Positions 34,907 through 44,613 are shown, counted from the first letter of the stretch. The stretch is 64,000 nucleotides of DNA from JBBITI01 sp963735055 (GCA_963735055.1 CAVTJN010000017.1:124001-188000); one strand, 5' to 3'. The notes: generated by a model from the sequence alone, not told the origin. Numbers and translations: made by a program.

Positions 34907-35737
34907 TCAAGTAGAGGAGCCGAACACCGAGTCGAAATAGCTGTTCGCTTTGTCCGCCAGTAGATCGTGATAGTCACGAAACAGGGCGGCCGCCTGGGGC
35001 CGCAGCCAGCCGTCAGGCAATAGCTCTTCGGGCAGATCCGGATCGAGGTAGGGAAGCCTGCGGTATTCGTGGATGAGGCTGAAGCGCGCCACAAAACACT
35101 CACTGGAGGCAATTGTCTCGCCCCGGCTCAACCGCTGCACGTGGCTCTCCAGCATGGGGCGGTATTGAGCAATGAATCCGGCGTATTGCCGGTGTATCCG
35201 CTCCAGGTCCCAGCACCGGGCCACGATATCGGTGGGCTGCGTCGATCCGTGATGCCGCACGCGAAACGAAAGAATGTAGGCTTTGACGCCGATGCGGCCG
35301 GCAAGGTCTTCGACTTCGGCAGTCAAGTCGTACGGCGAGATCCAGGTCGCCTCGCTCAGGGGCCCGTAGCCGAACCAGCCCAGTTCAAGACGCAAGCGGT
35401 CCCGTGCGTCGCGCAATCGTTCCGGCACAGAGTAGGTTATGATGTTCCAGGTTCCGTCCCAGCGTTCATTCTTACGCTGAAAGATACGCGCCGCCCCTTT
35501 GTTCAACAACTGGTAGCCGCTTTCGGCCAGGGAGTAGTAGCTGCCGCCGCGGCGCCGTTTCACTTTCAATATCCCGGCCCGGCACATGCGGGAAACGGCC
35601 GACCGGACTGCCTGGCCCGAGAGGCCGAAATTCCCCAGCAGCTGGATCAGACTGGCTATGCTGATCTCGCCTCCTCGATTAAGGAGGTAGTCGCCGTAGA
35701 GGGTCAAGATGGCTGAACGCGAACGTACAAGAAGCAC
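34907..35737 (-). CDS. paaX: PaaX-family transcriptional repressor
   Basis: A 276-aa regulator of the PaaX family, phenylacetyl-CoA-responsive repressors of aromatic catabolism. N-terminal SAILTLYGDYLLNRG leads to a winged HTH (LIQLLGNFGLSGQAVRSAVSRMCRAGIL), then the PaaX core (YSVPERLRDARDRLRLELGWFGYGPLSEATWISP). The GTG at 35737 has AGAGG seven bases upstream and is preferred over 35743. It is divergent from the DUF2284 gene. Likely targets are the had-oah-dch or paaK genes in this window, which is inference. Confidence 0.85.
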   Translation of the reverse strand: MLLVRSRSAILTLYGDYLLNRGGEISIASLIQLLGNFGLSGQAVRSAVSRMCRAGILKVKRRRGGSYYSLAESGYQLLNKGAARIFQRKNERWDGTWNIITYSVPERLRDARDRLRLELGWFGYGPLSEATWISPYDLTAEVEDLAGRIGVKAYILSFRVRHHGSTQPTDIVARCWDLERIHRQYAGFIAQYRPMLESHVQRLSRGETIASSECFVARFSLIHEYRRLPYLDPDLPEELLPDGWLRPQAAALFRDYHDLLADKANSYFDSVFGSST

Positions 35738-35814
35738 AACCACGCCTCTTATGTCACATCTCAGAAGCCCGTATTCATTCCGCTATGCGACGATATTAGC
35801 AGGGGTCGCCGCAT

Positions 35815-35843
35815 TTGACAAGGTACGACGCCTCGTCTACAGT
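35815..35843 (+). promoter_or_regulatory. Promoter of DUF2284 gene
   Basis: TTGACA, 17 bases, TACAGT. It places the transcript start near 35850, which decides for the TTG start at 35872. Confidence 0.6.
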
Positions 35844-35871
35844 GTTATGAAATCCGGGTGGGGAGGCACAT

Positions 35872-36530
35872 TGGACAAGAGATCGCCGGTACGCCGCTTG
35901 GGCAGTTCGACATCACCGGCCCAGGCGGCTCCGGACCTGGAGCGCTTTCGTCTGCTGGCTCTACAGCTGGGCGCCTCCGAGGCGGTCGTTATCCCCGCCG
36001 GCAGTATCGTCGTCGATGCCAGGGTCAGGCTGAAATGCACCGTCCCGCGTTGTGCGCGGGCTGGCGAGACGCCCAACTGCCCCCCCCACGCCCCCGACCT
36101 CGATGTGGTTCGTGAGGCGATCGCCCGCTATTCCTCGGCCATTCTATTCAAGTGCGAGGTCTCACCGATCGCCGACTACGCCCCCGGGCGCGGCGTCACC
36201 AAAGCCGAACAGCGCCAGGTTCTCCTGTTTCATAAGAAAGGCAGCGACGTAGTGTACGGTCTCGAGCGCCAGGCCTACAAAGACGGGTACCCCTTGGCCA
36301 TGGGGCTGGGTGGCGGCTCCTGCAAAGACTACCTGTGCCAGGGCATGATTTGCCAGTTCTTGGACAGCGGACGATGCCGCTTCCCGTTGCGCTCGCGACC
36401 GTCAATCGAGGCCATGGGTATCGACGTCGTGAAACTGATCGACGAGGCCGGCTGGGCCGCCTATCCACTGCTTGATGACCTCAGCGTGATACCCTGCGCC
36501 ATCACCGTCGGCCTCGTCCTCATCTGCTAG
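35872..36530 (+). CDS. DUF2284 metal-binding protein
   Basis: A 218-aa predicted metal-binding protein. Cysteines in CTVPRCARAGETPNCPPHAP form the DUF2284 signature, with further Cys in GGGSCKDYLCQGMICQFLDS and GRCRFPLRSRPS. These are cytoplasmic proteins of anaerobes and methanogens whose role is unknown. The TTG at 35872 lies behind GGGGAGG; longer frames reach upstream of the promoter. Divergent from paaX with a shared control region. Confidence 0.8.
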
Positions 36531-36591
36531 GGAGGGCCGGCTCAACCCCGCCACCTCGCCGTTTCCTGATGCCACCGTCACTGCCGGCCAT

Positions 36592-36632
36592 GGTAAGAGC
36601 TTGGTAAGAGTGGACTGGTACGCTGGTATCAT
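36592..36632 (+). promoter_or_regulatory. Tandem SARP-type boxes and -10, site 1
   Basis: GGTAAGAG at 36592-36599 and again at 36603-36610, an 11-bp period. A TATCAT -10 lies at 36627-36632, followed by CACGT. The pair differs from site 2 (40705) at one of the 20 bases spanning both boxes. Confidence 0.6.
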
Positions 36633-36656
36633 CACGTGGAGGTGACGATACCGGAC

Positions 36657-37391
36657 ATGAACTTCAACATGATCGCCTGGGCAGCAGTGTGCTTCTATTA
36701 CCGGTCAGCCGGAGACGAGAAATACGGCAAGATAATGGCCGATACCTCATTCCTCAACAGACTCCGCGACACGCCGGATATCGTCGACCTCAAGGAGTTC
36801 GAGGAGAAGATAATACTGGACCACGTACGTATCGACAACTACGACCTGCTCGTGCACCGGGGTCTTGCCGGGCAGGTGCTGGACCGCATCGTCGACTTGA
36901 AGACAACAATGTCGCCGCTGCTTAGGGCCGACATACTCGGTTGTGACCTCGACGACGATGCTACCGCATCAAGGATCAACGACGTCTATGCCGGGCTCAG
37001 TTCCGTGCGCGGCCTGTGGCTGACCGGAGTGTCTAAGATCATGCACGTTCTGAATGACCGGCTATTCGCCATGCTGAGCCCGGACATCGCGGCTTCTCTC
37101 GGCCTCGTTGAGAACGAGACCCGGTTGCTCGAGTGGCTTAAGTTCGTGCAGCGGACGGCCAGGGGGGTGGCCGCCGATTTTCGAGAACAGGGATTTGCCG
37201 GTTCGCCCGAGTCATTCCTTTCCATCAAGCTGGGCTATGCGGGCGCCGGGTATCAGAAATCCCTGGTCAAATTCCTTGATGAGTACTTCTGGCTGCGGCA
37301 CGGTGACGGCCTGCCAATTCCCCCCCGGTGGGCGCCCTCCTTCGAAGCTCCCGCCCAATCAACCCTGCCGGCCGGACTGACCGACCCTTGA
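36657..37391 (+). CDS. Hypothetical protein under SARP-box control, about 244 aa
   Basis: A soluble, mostly helical protein of unknown family. It contains RLRDTPDIVDLKEFEEKI near residue 40, an acidic patch (CDLDDDATASRIND) and VRGLWLTGVSKIMHVLNDR, a segment reminiscent of helix-hairpin-helix DNA-binding or glycosylase-like folds, but I cannot name it. ATG 36657 is preferred because the -10 box ends 3 bases before the alternative GTG at 36636; a perfect GGAGGTGA precedes it with long spacing. The gene is 65 bases before the giant regulator and its promoter carries the tandem boxes. Confidence 0.6.
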   Translation: MNFNMIAWAAVCFYYRSAGDEKYGKIMADTSFLNRLRDTPDIVDLKEFEEKIILDHVRIDNYDLLVHRGLAGQVLDRIVDLKTTMSPLLRADILGCDLDDDATASRINDVYAGLSSVRGLWLTGVSKIMHVLNDRLFAMLSPDIAASLGLVENETRLLEWLKFVQRTARGVAADFREQGFAGSPESFLSIKLGYAGAGYQKSLVKFLDEYFWLRHGDGLPIPPRWAPSFEAPAQSTLPAGLTDP

Positions 37392-37416
37392 ATTGTCTTC
37401 AGCCACACCCGGCCAT

Positions 37417-37446
37417 TTGCACAGCGGGTTGACCTCGAGTTAGAAT
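37417..37446 (+). promoter_or_regulatory. Promoter of the MalT/SARP-type regulator
   Basis: TTGCAC, 18 bases, TAGAAT; the same -35 as the tRNA-Lys promoter. The -10 overlaps the ATG at 37445, which therefore cannot be the start. Confidence 0.5.
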
Positions 37447-37456
37447 GCACCATCTT

Positions 37457-40400
37457 ATGATGGACACTGTCCCGGCCGAGTTCGATGCCAAGATACACCT
37501 CCCCCCTGCGGCCGGGCACACCATCCGCCGCCAGCGCCTGATCGATCTCCTTCACCGCGATCTGCATCTCGGTCTGCAACTGATCGCGGCGCCGGCAGGC
37601 TACGGCAAGACAACCCTTCTCACGGACTTCTGCAGCGACCTTGACATCCCGGTCTGCTGGTACGCCATCGACCGCCGCGATTTTGACCCCGGCTACTTTA
37701 TCGCCGGCCTTATCGCGTCCGTCCGTCTCCATTTCCCGGAGTTTGGCCGCTCCAGTGAGGCACGGGCGACTGCATCCGAAAAAGGTGCCCCCACGACCGG
37801 GCAACTCGCCGACGCCCTGACGCGGGACATGAGCGACGGAATTCCCGATTACTTTCTGCTCGTGCTCGAGGACTACCACTTTGCCGATGGGAGTGCCGAC
37901 TTCAGACTGTTGGTGGATGCCGTCGTCGCCCGCATGCCCGAGAACTGCCATCTCATCATCTCAAGTCGCACTGCCATCGACCTGCCGGCGGTGACAACCC
38001 GACTGATCCGCGCCCAGGCCTCCACCCTGACCGGCGCCGATCTCGCCTTCTCGACCGCCGAGATAAAGGAACTCGCTGCCCGTCACAAGGGGCCCGAGTT
38101 GTCCGATGCCGCGATCGACCAACTGGCCCGCGATACAGACGGCTGGATCGTCGGACTCATGCTTCACTTCAGCGGCGGGGGTGGCAGTCAGCGATTGGAT
38201 GGGTTTCCGGCGCTCACCCGTGAGGACCTGTTTCGGTTCCTCGCGGCAGAAGCCTACCAGCACCTCCCCGCTCCAATGCGGGCCTTCCTGCTGAAATCCA
38301 GCGTCCTTCAACAGATCGACCCCGACTTCTGCGATCGTCTTCTCGGAACCAGGGATTCAATCAAGCTCCTTAGATCAGCTCAGCGACGCAACCTGTTTCT
38401 ATCCAGTGTCGCCGGTAAGCCCACCGCCTACCGTTATCATCCCTTGTTCCGCGAGTTTCTGGAAGCGGAATTCGCCGAAACGGACCCCGTGGAACAGTCC
38501 CGTCTCCACGGCAGGGCAGCAGTGATGTTTCGCGAAGACCGTCGCTGGCCGGAGGCAATCGACCATTTCCTGGCCGCCCGGCGCTACGCCCGCGCCCGGG
38601 ACGTCATCCGGGAAGTCGGCCAGGACTTTCTGAAGACCGGGAAATGGCTCACCGTCTCCGCCTGGATCGATGCCCTTCCGGCGCGTTTTCGTGCCGGTGA
38701 CGGCGAACTGCTGCTGTTGCAGGCTCAGACGGCCGTCCATGCCGGTCGTCTGGCCGAGGCTGCCGGGATGCTAACCACGGTGATCGACATGGCGCCCGAT
38801 GCGGAAGGGTGGCTTCGTCGCGCTCGGTCGCTTAGCTGGCGCAGCGCCGCCCACCGCCTCGCCGGGAACCTGGTTGAAGCCCGCCGCGATATCAAGAGCG
38901 CCATCGCCCTGCTGGAGCGCAACGGAGGGCCTTCCGGCAATCTCGGCGACGCATACCGCCGGTTGGGGGTCATTTATCTGGAGCAGGGCCGGCTGGCCGC
39001 GTCACTACCGTATTTCAGACGGGCGTTGAAACACTGTGCCTCCGTCTTCGACCTCGCCGAGACGGCGGCGGTGTACAACGCCCTCGGCACCGCCTACCGG
39101 GAACTCGGCGACTTGGCGAAGGCAACCGCTCACTTCGACTTCGCCAGGCAGAACTGGCAGAAGGTCGGTAATCTGGGGGCACTCGCTTCGCTTCTCAACA
39201 ACCTGGGACTGGTCTACCAATGCCAGGGGGACTACGAACGCGCCCTCACTACTCTGCGGGCGGCTCTCGAAAACGCTCGTGTTTCTGGATATCGCCGCAC
39301 CGAGGCGTGCGTCATGATCTCGATCGCCGACGTGCTGCGCGATACCGGGATGTTCGACGATGCGCTAACGGCTTATCAAGAAGGACTGACGTTAGCCGAA
39401 GAAGTGATGGAGGTTTACTACATTATCTGGGCGACCGCGGGAATGGGTGAGACCCACCGTCTGCTGGGTGCCCCCCAAACGGCCGAAACCCTCCTCAGGC
39501 AAGCGCTGTCTCAAGCGGAAGTACATGGCCGGGCGTACGAGTCCGCGCTGTTTTCGGTCAGACTGGGCATTATTGAATACGAACGGGGCGAATACCGGAA
39601 AGCGCTGACAATCCTGCACCGGGCAGGGTCGTTTCTAAGGCAGCACGGCGACAAAGAGGCCTTGGCCAGGACCAGTTTTCATATCGCGCAGGCGAGGTTC
39701 CTTGCCAGGGAATACGCCGAGGCCGAGCGGGCGCTGGCAGAGGCCGCGCAACTGACTGCCGAGCTCGGTTACGACACCTTCCTCGCCGTTGAGGCCAGAA
39801 ATGCCATCCTCCTCCTCGAGTTCGCTGGGTCGCGGGGCATCGGCGCCGGGCAATACGTCCGCCTTCTGAAAGACGTGCGCAGCCGGGCGGCGCCTCGCCT
39901 GGGCGGCGCGGCCCACGCGAGAGTAGACAATGTGGTGCGTCCCCAACGCGAGTTCGAGGTGTTTGGTTTTGGTGACGGGCGCGTCCTTGTGAATGGCCAG
40001 CGGGTAAGCGATTCCGACTGGCGGAGCGGCCGGGCCCGTGAGATGTTCTTCTATCTCGTTTATTGCGATGTCGCTCAGACCAAGGAGCAGATCGCCGCCG
40101 CTCTCTGGCCCGATCTGCCGCCGGCCAGGAGCACCAGCAACTTTCATATCAGCCTGTTCCGCGCCAGGCACACGCTTGTTCCCCGGTGTCGTGTCCATAC
40201 GCGAGGGGCGTTACCGGATTCCGCCCGACCTCAACGTGTGGTCCGATGTTAGCGAGTTTCGCGATGCCCTTGACCGGGCTGACTTTTCACGAACCAGCGT
40301 GCCGGAGCGGGCCGCCCTTCTCCAGCAGGCGGTCGACCTCTATTCGGGACCCTTTCTGCCTGATGTCTACAGCGACTGGGCAGAGACAAAACGCCGCGAA

Positions 40401-40691
40401 CTCGAGAGCCGATATCTGAGGGCACTCAGCGCCTTGGCTCAGTCTCGAATGGCGCTGGGCGACGTTGAAGGAGCGTTGCGCCTGCTGGAAAGGGTGGCTG
40501 CGATCGATCCCTACCATGACGGTTTGTTCCTCGAATTCGAAGGGTGGAGCCTGCCACCGGGACAACGTCCCTGGCTACTCGAGAGCTTCCGCCGCTCGTT
40601 GGACCGCCTGCGGGCTGGCGAGGATAGCGACGGACCGGTCAAACGCCTGTCCGCGCCCGATCGCCGGCCGGATCCGCACGCCCGCCGGTAG
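37457..40691 (+). CDS. MalT-like ATPase-TPR regulator with C-terminal SARP/BTAD DNA-binding module (frameshift)
   Basis: About 1,077 aa after removing one inserted base near 40176. Domains: a STAND/LAL-type NTPase (Walker A APAGYGKTT at residues 45-53, Walker B LLVLEDYHF near 135), a helical winged-helix linker, a TPR superhelix (about residues 400-780, e.g. YRRLGVIYLEQGRLAASLPY, LLNNLGLVYQCQGDYERAL), then an OmpR-like winged helix (VLVNGQRV to LVYCDVAQTKEQIAAALWPD) and a BTAD domain (VWSDVSEFRDAL, ESRYLRALSALAQSRMALGD). Such STAND regulators are signal-driven; SARP proteins bind 11-bp direct repeats near -10 boxes. Both neighbouring promoters carry exactly that. Leaderless start at ATG 37457 or 37460. 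Confidence 0.85.
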
Positions 40692-40704
40692 CCCGCGGTC
40701 TTCT

Positions 40705-40738
40705 GGTAAGAGTTTGGTAAGAGCCTGTTTCCTATAAT
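40705..40738 (+). promoter_or_regulatory. Tandem SARP-type boxes and -10, site 2
   Basis: GGTAAGAG at 40705-40712 and 40716-40723 (11-bp period), then 9 bases, then TATAAT at 40733-40738 followed by CACGT. SARP sites classically have the 3' repeat about 8 bases from the -10, so spacing fits well. Confidence 0.7.
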
Positions 40739-40776
40739 CACGTATTCATTAGTCAATTGGAAATGGGGGGTATACC

Positions 40777-40896
40777 ATGAAACGGCACCTTTTGGCTCTC
40801 GGACAGCACACCGCCCTGATCAAGGTCCTCATCGCTCTGGCGGTCATTATCGCCATCGCCCTGGCCGGTGGAGCTCCCAATTCCTTCGATCCGTAG
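40777..40896 (+). CDS. 39-aa hydrophobic peptide, candidate signal or small membrane peptide
   Basis: ATG 40777 follows a GGGGGG purine run. The peptide has a basic N-terminus (MKRHLLALGQH), a hydrophobic helix (IKVLIALAVIIAIALAGG) and a short polar tail (APNSFDP). This is the layout of precursors of secreted signalling peptides, or of a small single-span membrane protein. Its promoter carries the tandem boxes expected to bind the TPR-containing regulator encoded just upstream. It is followed 51 bases later by a DUF5317 membrane protein. No family recognised; too short for routine gene finding. Confidence 0.6.
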   Translation: MKRHLLALGQHTALIKVLIALAVIIAIALAGGAPNSFDP

Positions 40897-40947
40897 TCAC
40901 GCCGGTTGGGGTACGGTCACCGGAACGAAACGAACCACAGACTCGTA

Positions 40948-41499
40948 ATGGAAACTAGCGCACGTGCCGTGGGCAGGACGCGGGCGGCGAACCGGGTCGC
41001 GCCCGTGAATCCACTGGCAGATCTCAGGTCGCTCTGGGCGGTGTTCGTCGCGGCCGCTTTGCAGAGACTGCCCTTTATTTTGCTCCCCCCCGACTCCCTG
41101 GTCGAAATGAAGAAGGCGGTGCTGGTCTCGTCGCATCTGTTGCTCGCTTGGGCTTTGTGCCGTAACCTGAGATTTCGAAGCGTGCGGCTGGTCTTATCCG
41201 GGGAACTCCTCAACCTCGCGGCCATTGTTTTCAACGGTGGCCTGATGCCGGTATCACCCGAGGCGCGCGCCCTGGCCGGGATGACCGACCTTGGCGCCTC
41301 GTGGCTGGGCCACGTCCTGCCCGAGGGCACTGGAGTTCTCCTCACCGTCGATCATACCCGCCTCTGGGCTTTTACCGATATCCTGCCGGTACCTCTGGTC
41401 GGTGGTGTCTTCAGCGTGGGCGATGTTCTCCTTGGCCTGGGGCTGGTCCTCTTTTTCGTGGAACTCATGTGGGGGCGCCGGTCTTCATGCGAGTCCTGA
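40948..41499 (+). CDS. DUF5317-like membrane protein
   Basis: About 183 aa with four hydrophobic segments. PLADLRSLWAVFVAAALQRLPF, NGGLMPVSPEA, FTDILPVPLVGGVFSVGDVLL and LGLGLVLFFVELM follow the DUF5317 pattern, an uncharacterised family of small membrane proteins in Chloroflexota and Actinomycetota. The usual N-terminal helix before the PLADLR element is absent or very short. The start could be ATG 40948 or GTG 41005; neither has a good ribosome site, so translation may depend on the upstream peptide frame. Overlaps the next gene by 13 bases. Confidence 0.7.
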   Translation: METSARAVGRTRAANRVAPVNPLADLRSLWAVFVAAALQRLPFILLPPDSLVEMKKAVLVSSHLLLAWALCRNLRFRSVRLVLSGELLNLAAIVFNGGLMPVSPEARALAGMTDLGASWLGHVLPEGTGVLLTVDHTRLWAFTDILPVPLVGGVFSVGDVLLGLGLVLFFVELMWGRRSSCES

Positions 41500-42396
41500 T
41501 CGCCGGGGGCAGCGGCTTCCTCGGCCGCGCTCTTGGCCGCCAGTCTCGCCCGCGACGGCGCCGAAGTTATCGTTCTCAGCCGAACGCCCGAATCTCTCGC
41601 CGACCTGCCCGCAACGGTCCGAGCGCATCGCTGGGATGGCCGTAGCGCCGAAGGTTGGGGATCATTGGCCGAGGGAGCGACGGCCATCGTCAATTTTGCC
41701 GGCGAGAGCATCAGCGCCGGCCGCTGGACCCGGGCCCGTAAGTACTCGATCCTGGAAAGCCGCGTGAACGCCGGGCGGGCGGTGGTCCAGGCGGTGGGCG
41801 CTGCCGCTCACAAGCCGGGCGTCGTTGTCCAGGCTTCGGGAGTAGGGTTCTACGGACCCCGGGGTGACGAGGAGATAACCGAAGAGTCACCGACGGGCCA
41901 CGATTTTCTGGCACGGACCGCCCTCGACTGGGAATCCTCGACGGCGCCGGTGGAAGCGGTCGGCGTCCGGCGGGCCGTCCTTCGCACCGGAGTGGTTCTC
42001 AGCGCCCGGGGAGGAGCCCTGGCAAGGATGTTGCTGCCCTTCCGCCTTCTCCTCGGCGGCCGCATGGGGCGGGGCGACCAGTGGTTCCCCTGGATACACA
42101 TCGATGATGAAATCGCTGCCATCCGCTTCCTCATCGACCACCAGAGCGCATCCGGCCCGTTCAACTTGACCGCACCCGATCCGCTCACCAATGCGGACTT
42201 CAGCCGCCTGCTGCGCCGCCAACTGCGGCGGCCGGCCCTCATGCCCACTCCCCGGTTTGCAGTGCGCCTTCTTTACGGCGAGATGGCGACGATCCTCCTG
42301 GATGGGCAAAAGGCAATACCGCGGAATCTGCTCCGCCTTTCCTTCAGGTTCCAGTTTCCCGGGGCGGCGGCGGCCCTCCGTGACCTTCTTGACTAG
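41487..42396 (+). CDS. TIGR01777-family NAD(P)-dependent epimerase (frameshift)
   Basis: About 302 aa after removing one inserted T near 41533. The cofactor loop is LIAGGSGFLGRAL, then VNFAGESISAGRWT, ASGVGFYGPRGDE, VLRTGVVLSARGGALARM and WIHIDDEIAAIRFLI, the fixed landmarks of the YfcH/SulA-like epimerase group. Substrate unknown. The ATG at 41487 overlaps the DUF5317 gene, so it belongs to the same transcript as the peptide. Confidence 0.85.
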
Positions 42397-42551
42397 ACTG
42401 TCCCTGACCGTTGTTACGGACGGACTGGCCCCCCCGGTGGAGTGTGCCGGGCCAAACGTGGTATCATCCCTGGTGTCAAGTAAGTCCGGAACAGCCGTCC
42501 TTCTTAGGAAACGCCCGATTCTGCCGCACAATTCCGTTGTCGAGGTAAATC

Positions 42552-42710
42552 ATGGCCAAGGACATTATCGAACTAACCGAAGATTACGCCTCCGACGATT
42601 CACTAAAGTGGGCCCGGCTGGCGAGTGACGTCAACTACCGGCGGCTCCAACTGCTGCTGCTGCGGGAGATCCTGACGGAACTGCGTAAGCTCAACCTGCC
42701 CAGGAGTTAG
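42552..42710 (+). CDS. Small hypothetical protein, 52 aa
   Basis: ATG 42552 is preceded by CGAGGTAAATC. The 52-aa product is acidic at the N-terminus (ELTEDYASDDSLKWARLA) and has a Leu-rich amphipathic helix (RRLQLLLLREILTELRKLN), so it may form a helical bundle or bind a partner. A TATCAT lies near 42460. No family recognised. Confidence 0.5.
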   Translation: MAKDIIELTEDYASDDSLKWARLASDVNYRRLQLLLLREILTELRKLNLPRS

Positions 42711-42801
42711 CAGGTCCGCTCCCGGCTCTCCTTTTGTGCCGCACCATTCCTTAGTTGCGGAGACCCGCGTCGTTCCGTCCTCAACTTCCCTGGTTGGTCG
42801 A

Positions 42802-43416
42802 CTACCTGATCACAAACAACCTGAGGAGGAACATAATGACATTCAGCGTGGCGCCGATCGCGTTTTCAGCGCCGGCCGCCTGACTCTTGTCCGAGTCCAG
42901 CGGACGCAGAGTGCGCTCATCCAGTGGCGTGGACAGGAACTTCCCCAGCTTGCCCAGCACGTTCTCCGGACTCCCCCCGGCCGGAGCTGCGAGCACTCCG
43001 GCCACGCCTGCCTGAACCGCGTCATCGCCGACGATTATCTCTCTCGGCGGCACCATCCGCTGCTGGCGGGCATCCTGGTACCGCGTGAAATCGCCCCTGT
43101 TGAGCCAGATGCCGTGACAAGACGGGCACCGTTCCAGTATGATACCTTCCGGAAAATGCCTGTCGGTGAACCGGAACAGGGCGGCGCCATCCCGGGGGCA
43201 GCGGAGTTCAGCGTCCCTGATCTCGGATGGGGCGCGCAGCATGGCCACATCCAACTGCTCGATCCGCCGCGCCTCGCCCTGTCGTGCCCGGAACAGTTCC
43301 GACTCGTCGAACCAGATCCCCCCGCACCCCCCGCATTGCTCCAGCATGATCGTCTGCCCGTAGTGCGATTCGATCTGCACCGGACGCATTTCCGTCTTCT
43401 CGTTGGGACAAATCAT
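42802..43416 (-). CDS. Double zinc-ribbon (zf-TFIIB-type) protein
   Basis: 204 aa starting at ATG 43416. Two TFIIB-like zinc ribbons: CPNEKTEM paired with CGGCGGIWFDESEL, and CPRDGAAL paired with CPSCHGIWLNRGDF. A C-terminal hydrophobic helix (AIGATLNVIMFLLRLFVI) suggests membrane association. The much longer frame upstream is not supported because a promoter ends just before this ATG. Function unknown. Confidence 0.78.
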   Translation of the reverse strand: MICPNEKTEMRPVQIESHYGQTIMLEQCGGCGGIWFDESELFRARQGEARRIEQLDVAMLRAPSEIRDAELRCPRDGAALFRFTDRHFPEGIILERCPSCHGIWLNRGDFTRYQDARQQRMVPPREIIVGDDAVQAGVAGVLAAPAGGSPENVLGKLGKFLSTPLDERTLRPLDSDKSQAAGAENAIGATLNVIMFLLRLFVIR

Positions 43417-43422
43417 GGCCCG

Positions 43423-43451
43423 ATTATACCCGCCGTAGAGATCACCGGCAA
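43423..43451 (-). promoter_or_regulatory. Leaderless promoter of zinc-ribbon gene
   Basis: On the minus strand TTGCCG, 17 bases, TATAAT, then six bases and the ATG, so the mRNA should begin at or next to the start codon. Confidence 0.6.
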
Positions 43452-43591
43452 GAACCGCATTGCCACCGGTGTTCGGGTGCCGGTCGCCCCTGGCGGCGGC
43501 GCCTCGCCGGCATCTCTCGCCCATTGACGGCAACCGGACCCCGTGCCAGAATTGAAGAACAAGCGGGTACCTCTGCAGGACGGTAAGGCGA

Positions 43592-44563
43592 GTGAAGGTA
43601 GGCATCATCGGAGATGGTATTGCCGGGCGCACCCTGTACCGTCTGCTAAAGTCACAGTTTGTGCCGACCGACCTCTTCGGGGAGCACAAGCGCACCCGCT
43701 GCGGGGTCCGGCCCTGTGGTTTTGGCACCAGTGCCGCCTGCGTCGACTTTGTGCGCCGGCTGGGCATCCTTCCCGAACAGTACGTGCTCGGCCGCGATCA
43801 CTGCATCACCATAGGCGGCCGGCGGATCGCCGGAGAATTGTACTCGATCGACAAGCCAGCACTGCTTAAGGCACTCTCCACCGACGTGCGTTGCGATGCA
43901 CCGGCGCTCGCGGACTATGATCTGCTTGTTGATGCCACCGGCAGCCGGCGCGCCATTGCCCCCCGGGTTTCCGGAGTTGCCGAGAAGACGGCCGCCGCAT
44001 ACCAGTTCCGGGCCCAGGTCGATACCCGCCCTTTGCCCGCCTTTGACCCGATAAGAGGGGGCTACCTGTGGACCATCCCGCTGACGGACCGGGAAGCCCA
44101 CATCGGCGGGGCCTCGACCCTCCTTCCTCCCACCGCCGTTGAGAAGCTCGTACGGAACTATCTGCGTGAGCGGCAAACTGGCAAACTGGTGTGCTCCTGT
44201 TCGGAGACCCTTCGGGTTTCCGGCCCCCTGTTTCCCCTGGTTTCCGGAAACGTGGTCACCGTCGGTGAAAGCGCCGGTCTGGTCGTGCCTTTCGGAGCCG
44301 CCGGAATTCACACCGCCTTAGAGAGCGCCGTCATTCTGGCGGGACACATCGCCGCCGGCAGCTTGGCGGGATACGAGACGGCAATCAGGAAGCGCTTCGG
44401 CAGCTTTACGGCCGCCCGCAAGATCGTGGACGGGGTCGATGCCGGGCACTTCGCGGTCACCGGGCTGGCCACCGCATACCGGGCGCTTCGGTACCAGGGT
44501 CTCCGGCCGACGATACCCGACTTGTTCGATGTCCGCCGGAAGCTGCTCGCAGCCAGCCGCTGA
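43592..44563 (+). CDS. FAD-dependent oxidoreductase, geranylgeranyl-reductase-like
   Basis: A 323-aa flavoprotein. It begins at once with the dinucleotide loop KVGIIGDGIAGRTLYRLL, then VDATGSRR and the second FAD motif GNVVTVGESAGLVVPFGAAGIHTALESA, as in geranylgeranyl reductase and related monooxygenase-fold enzymes. The loop GDGIAG deviates from GxGxxG only in its second variable position. GTG start. Possibly a lipid or quinone side-chain reductase; substrate not assignable. Confidence 0.8.
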   Translation: MKVGIIGDGIAGRTLYRLLKSQFVPTDLFGEHKRTRCGVRPCGFGTSAACVDFVRRLGILPEQYVLGRDHCITIGGRRIAGELYSIDKPALLKALSTDVRCDAPALADYDLLVDATGSRRAIAPRVSGVAEKTAAAYQFRAQVDTRPLPAFDPIRGGYLWTIPLTDREAHIGGASTLLPPTAVEKLVRNYLRERQTGKLVCSCSETLRVSGPLFPLVSGNVVTVGESAGLVVPFGAAGIHTALESAVILAGHIAAGSLAGYETAIRKRFGSFTAARKIVDGVDAGHFAVTGLATAYRALRYQGLRPTIPDLFDVRRKLLAASR

Positions 44564-44613
44564 AGAGGCCGGTGCCGGATGATTGCCCTCTCGAACTCAG
44601 GTTTCAGCCCCGG

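Noticed and set aside
37961..40198. Several minus-strand frames opposite the large regulator
   Set aside because: Antisense shadows of ATPase and TPR coding sequence.
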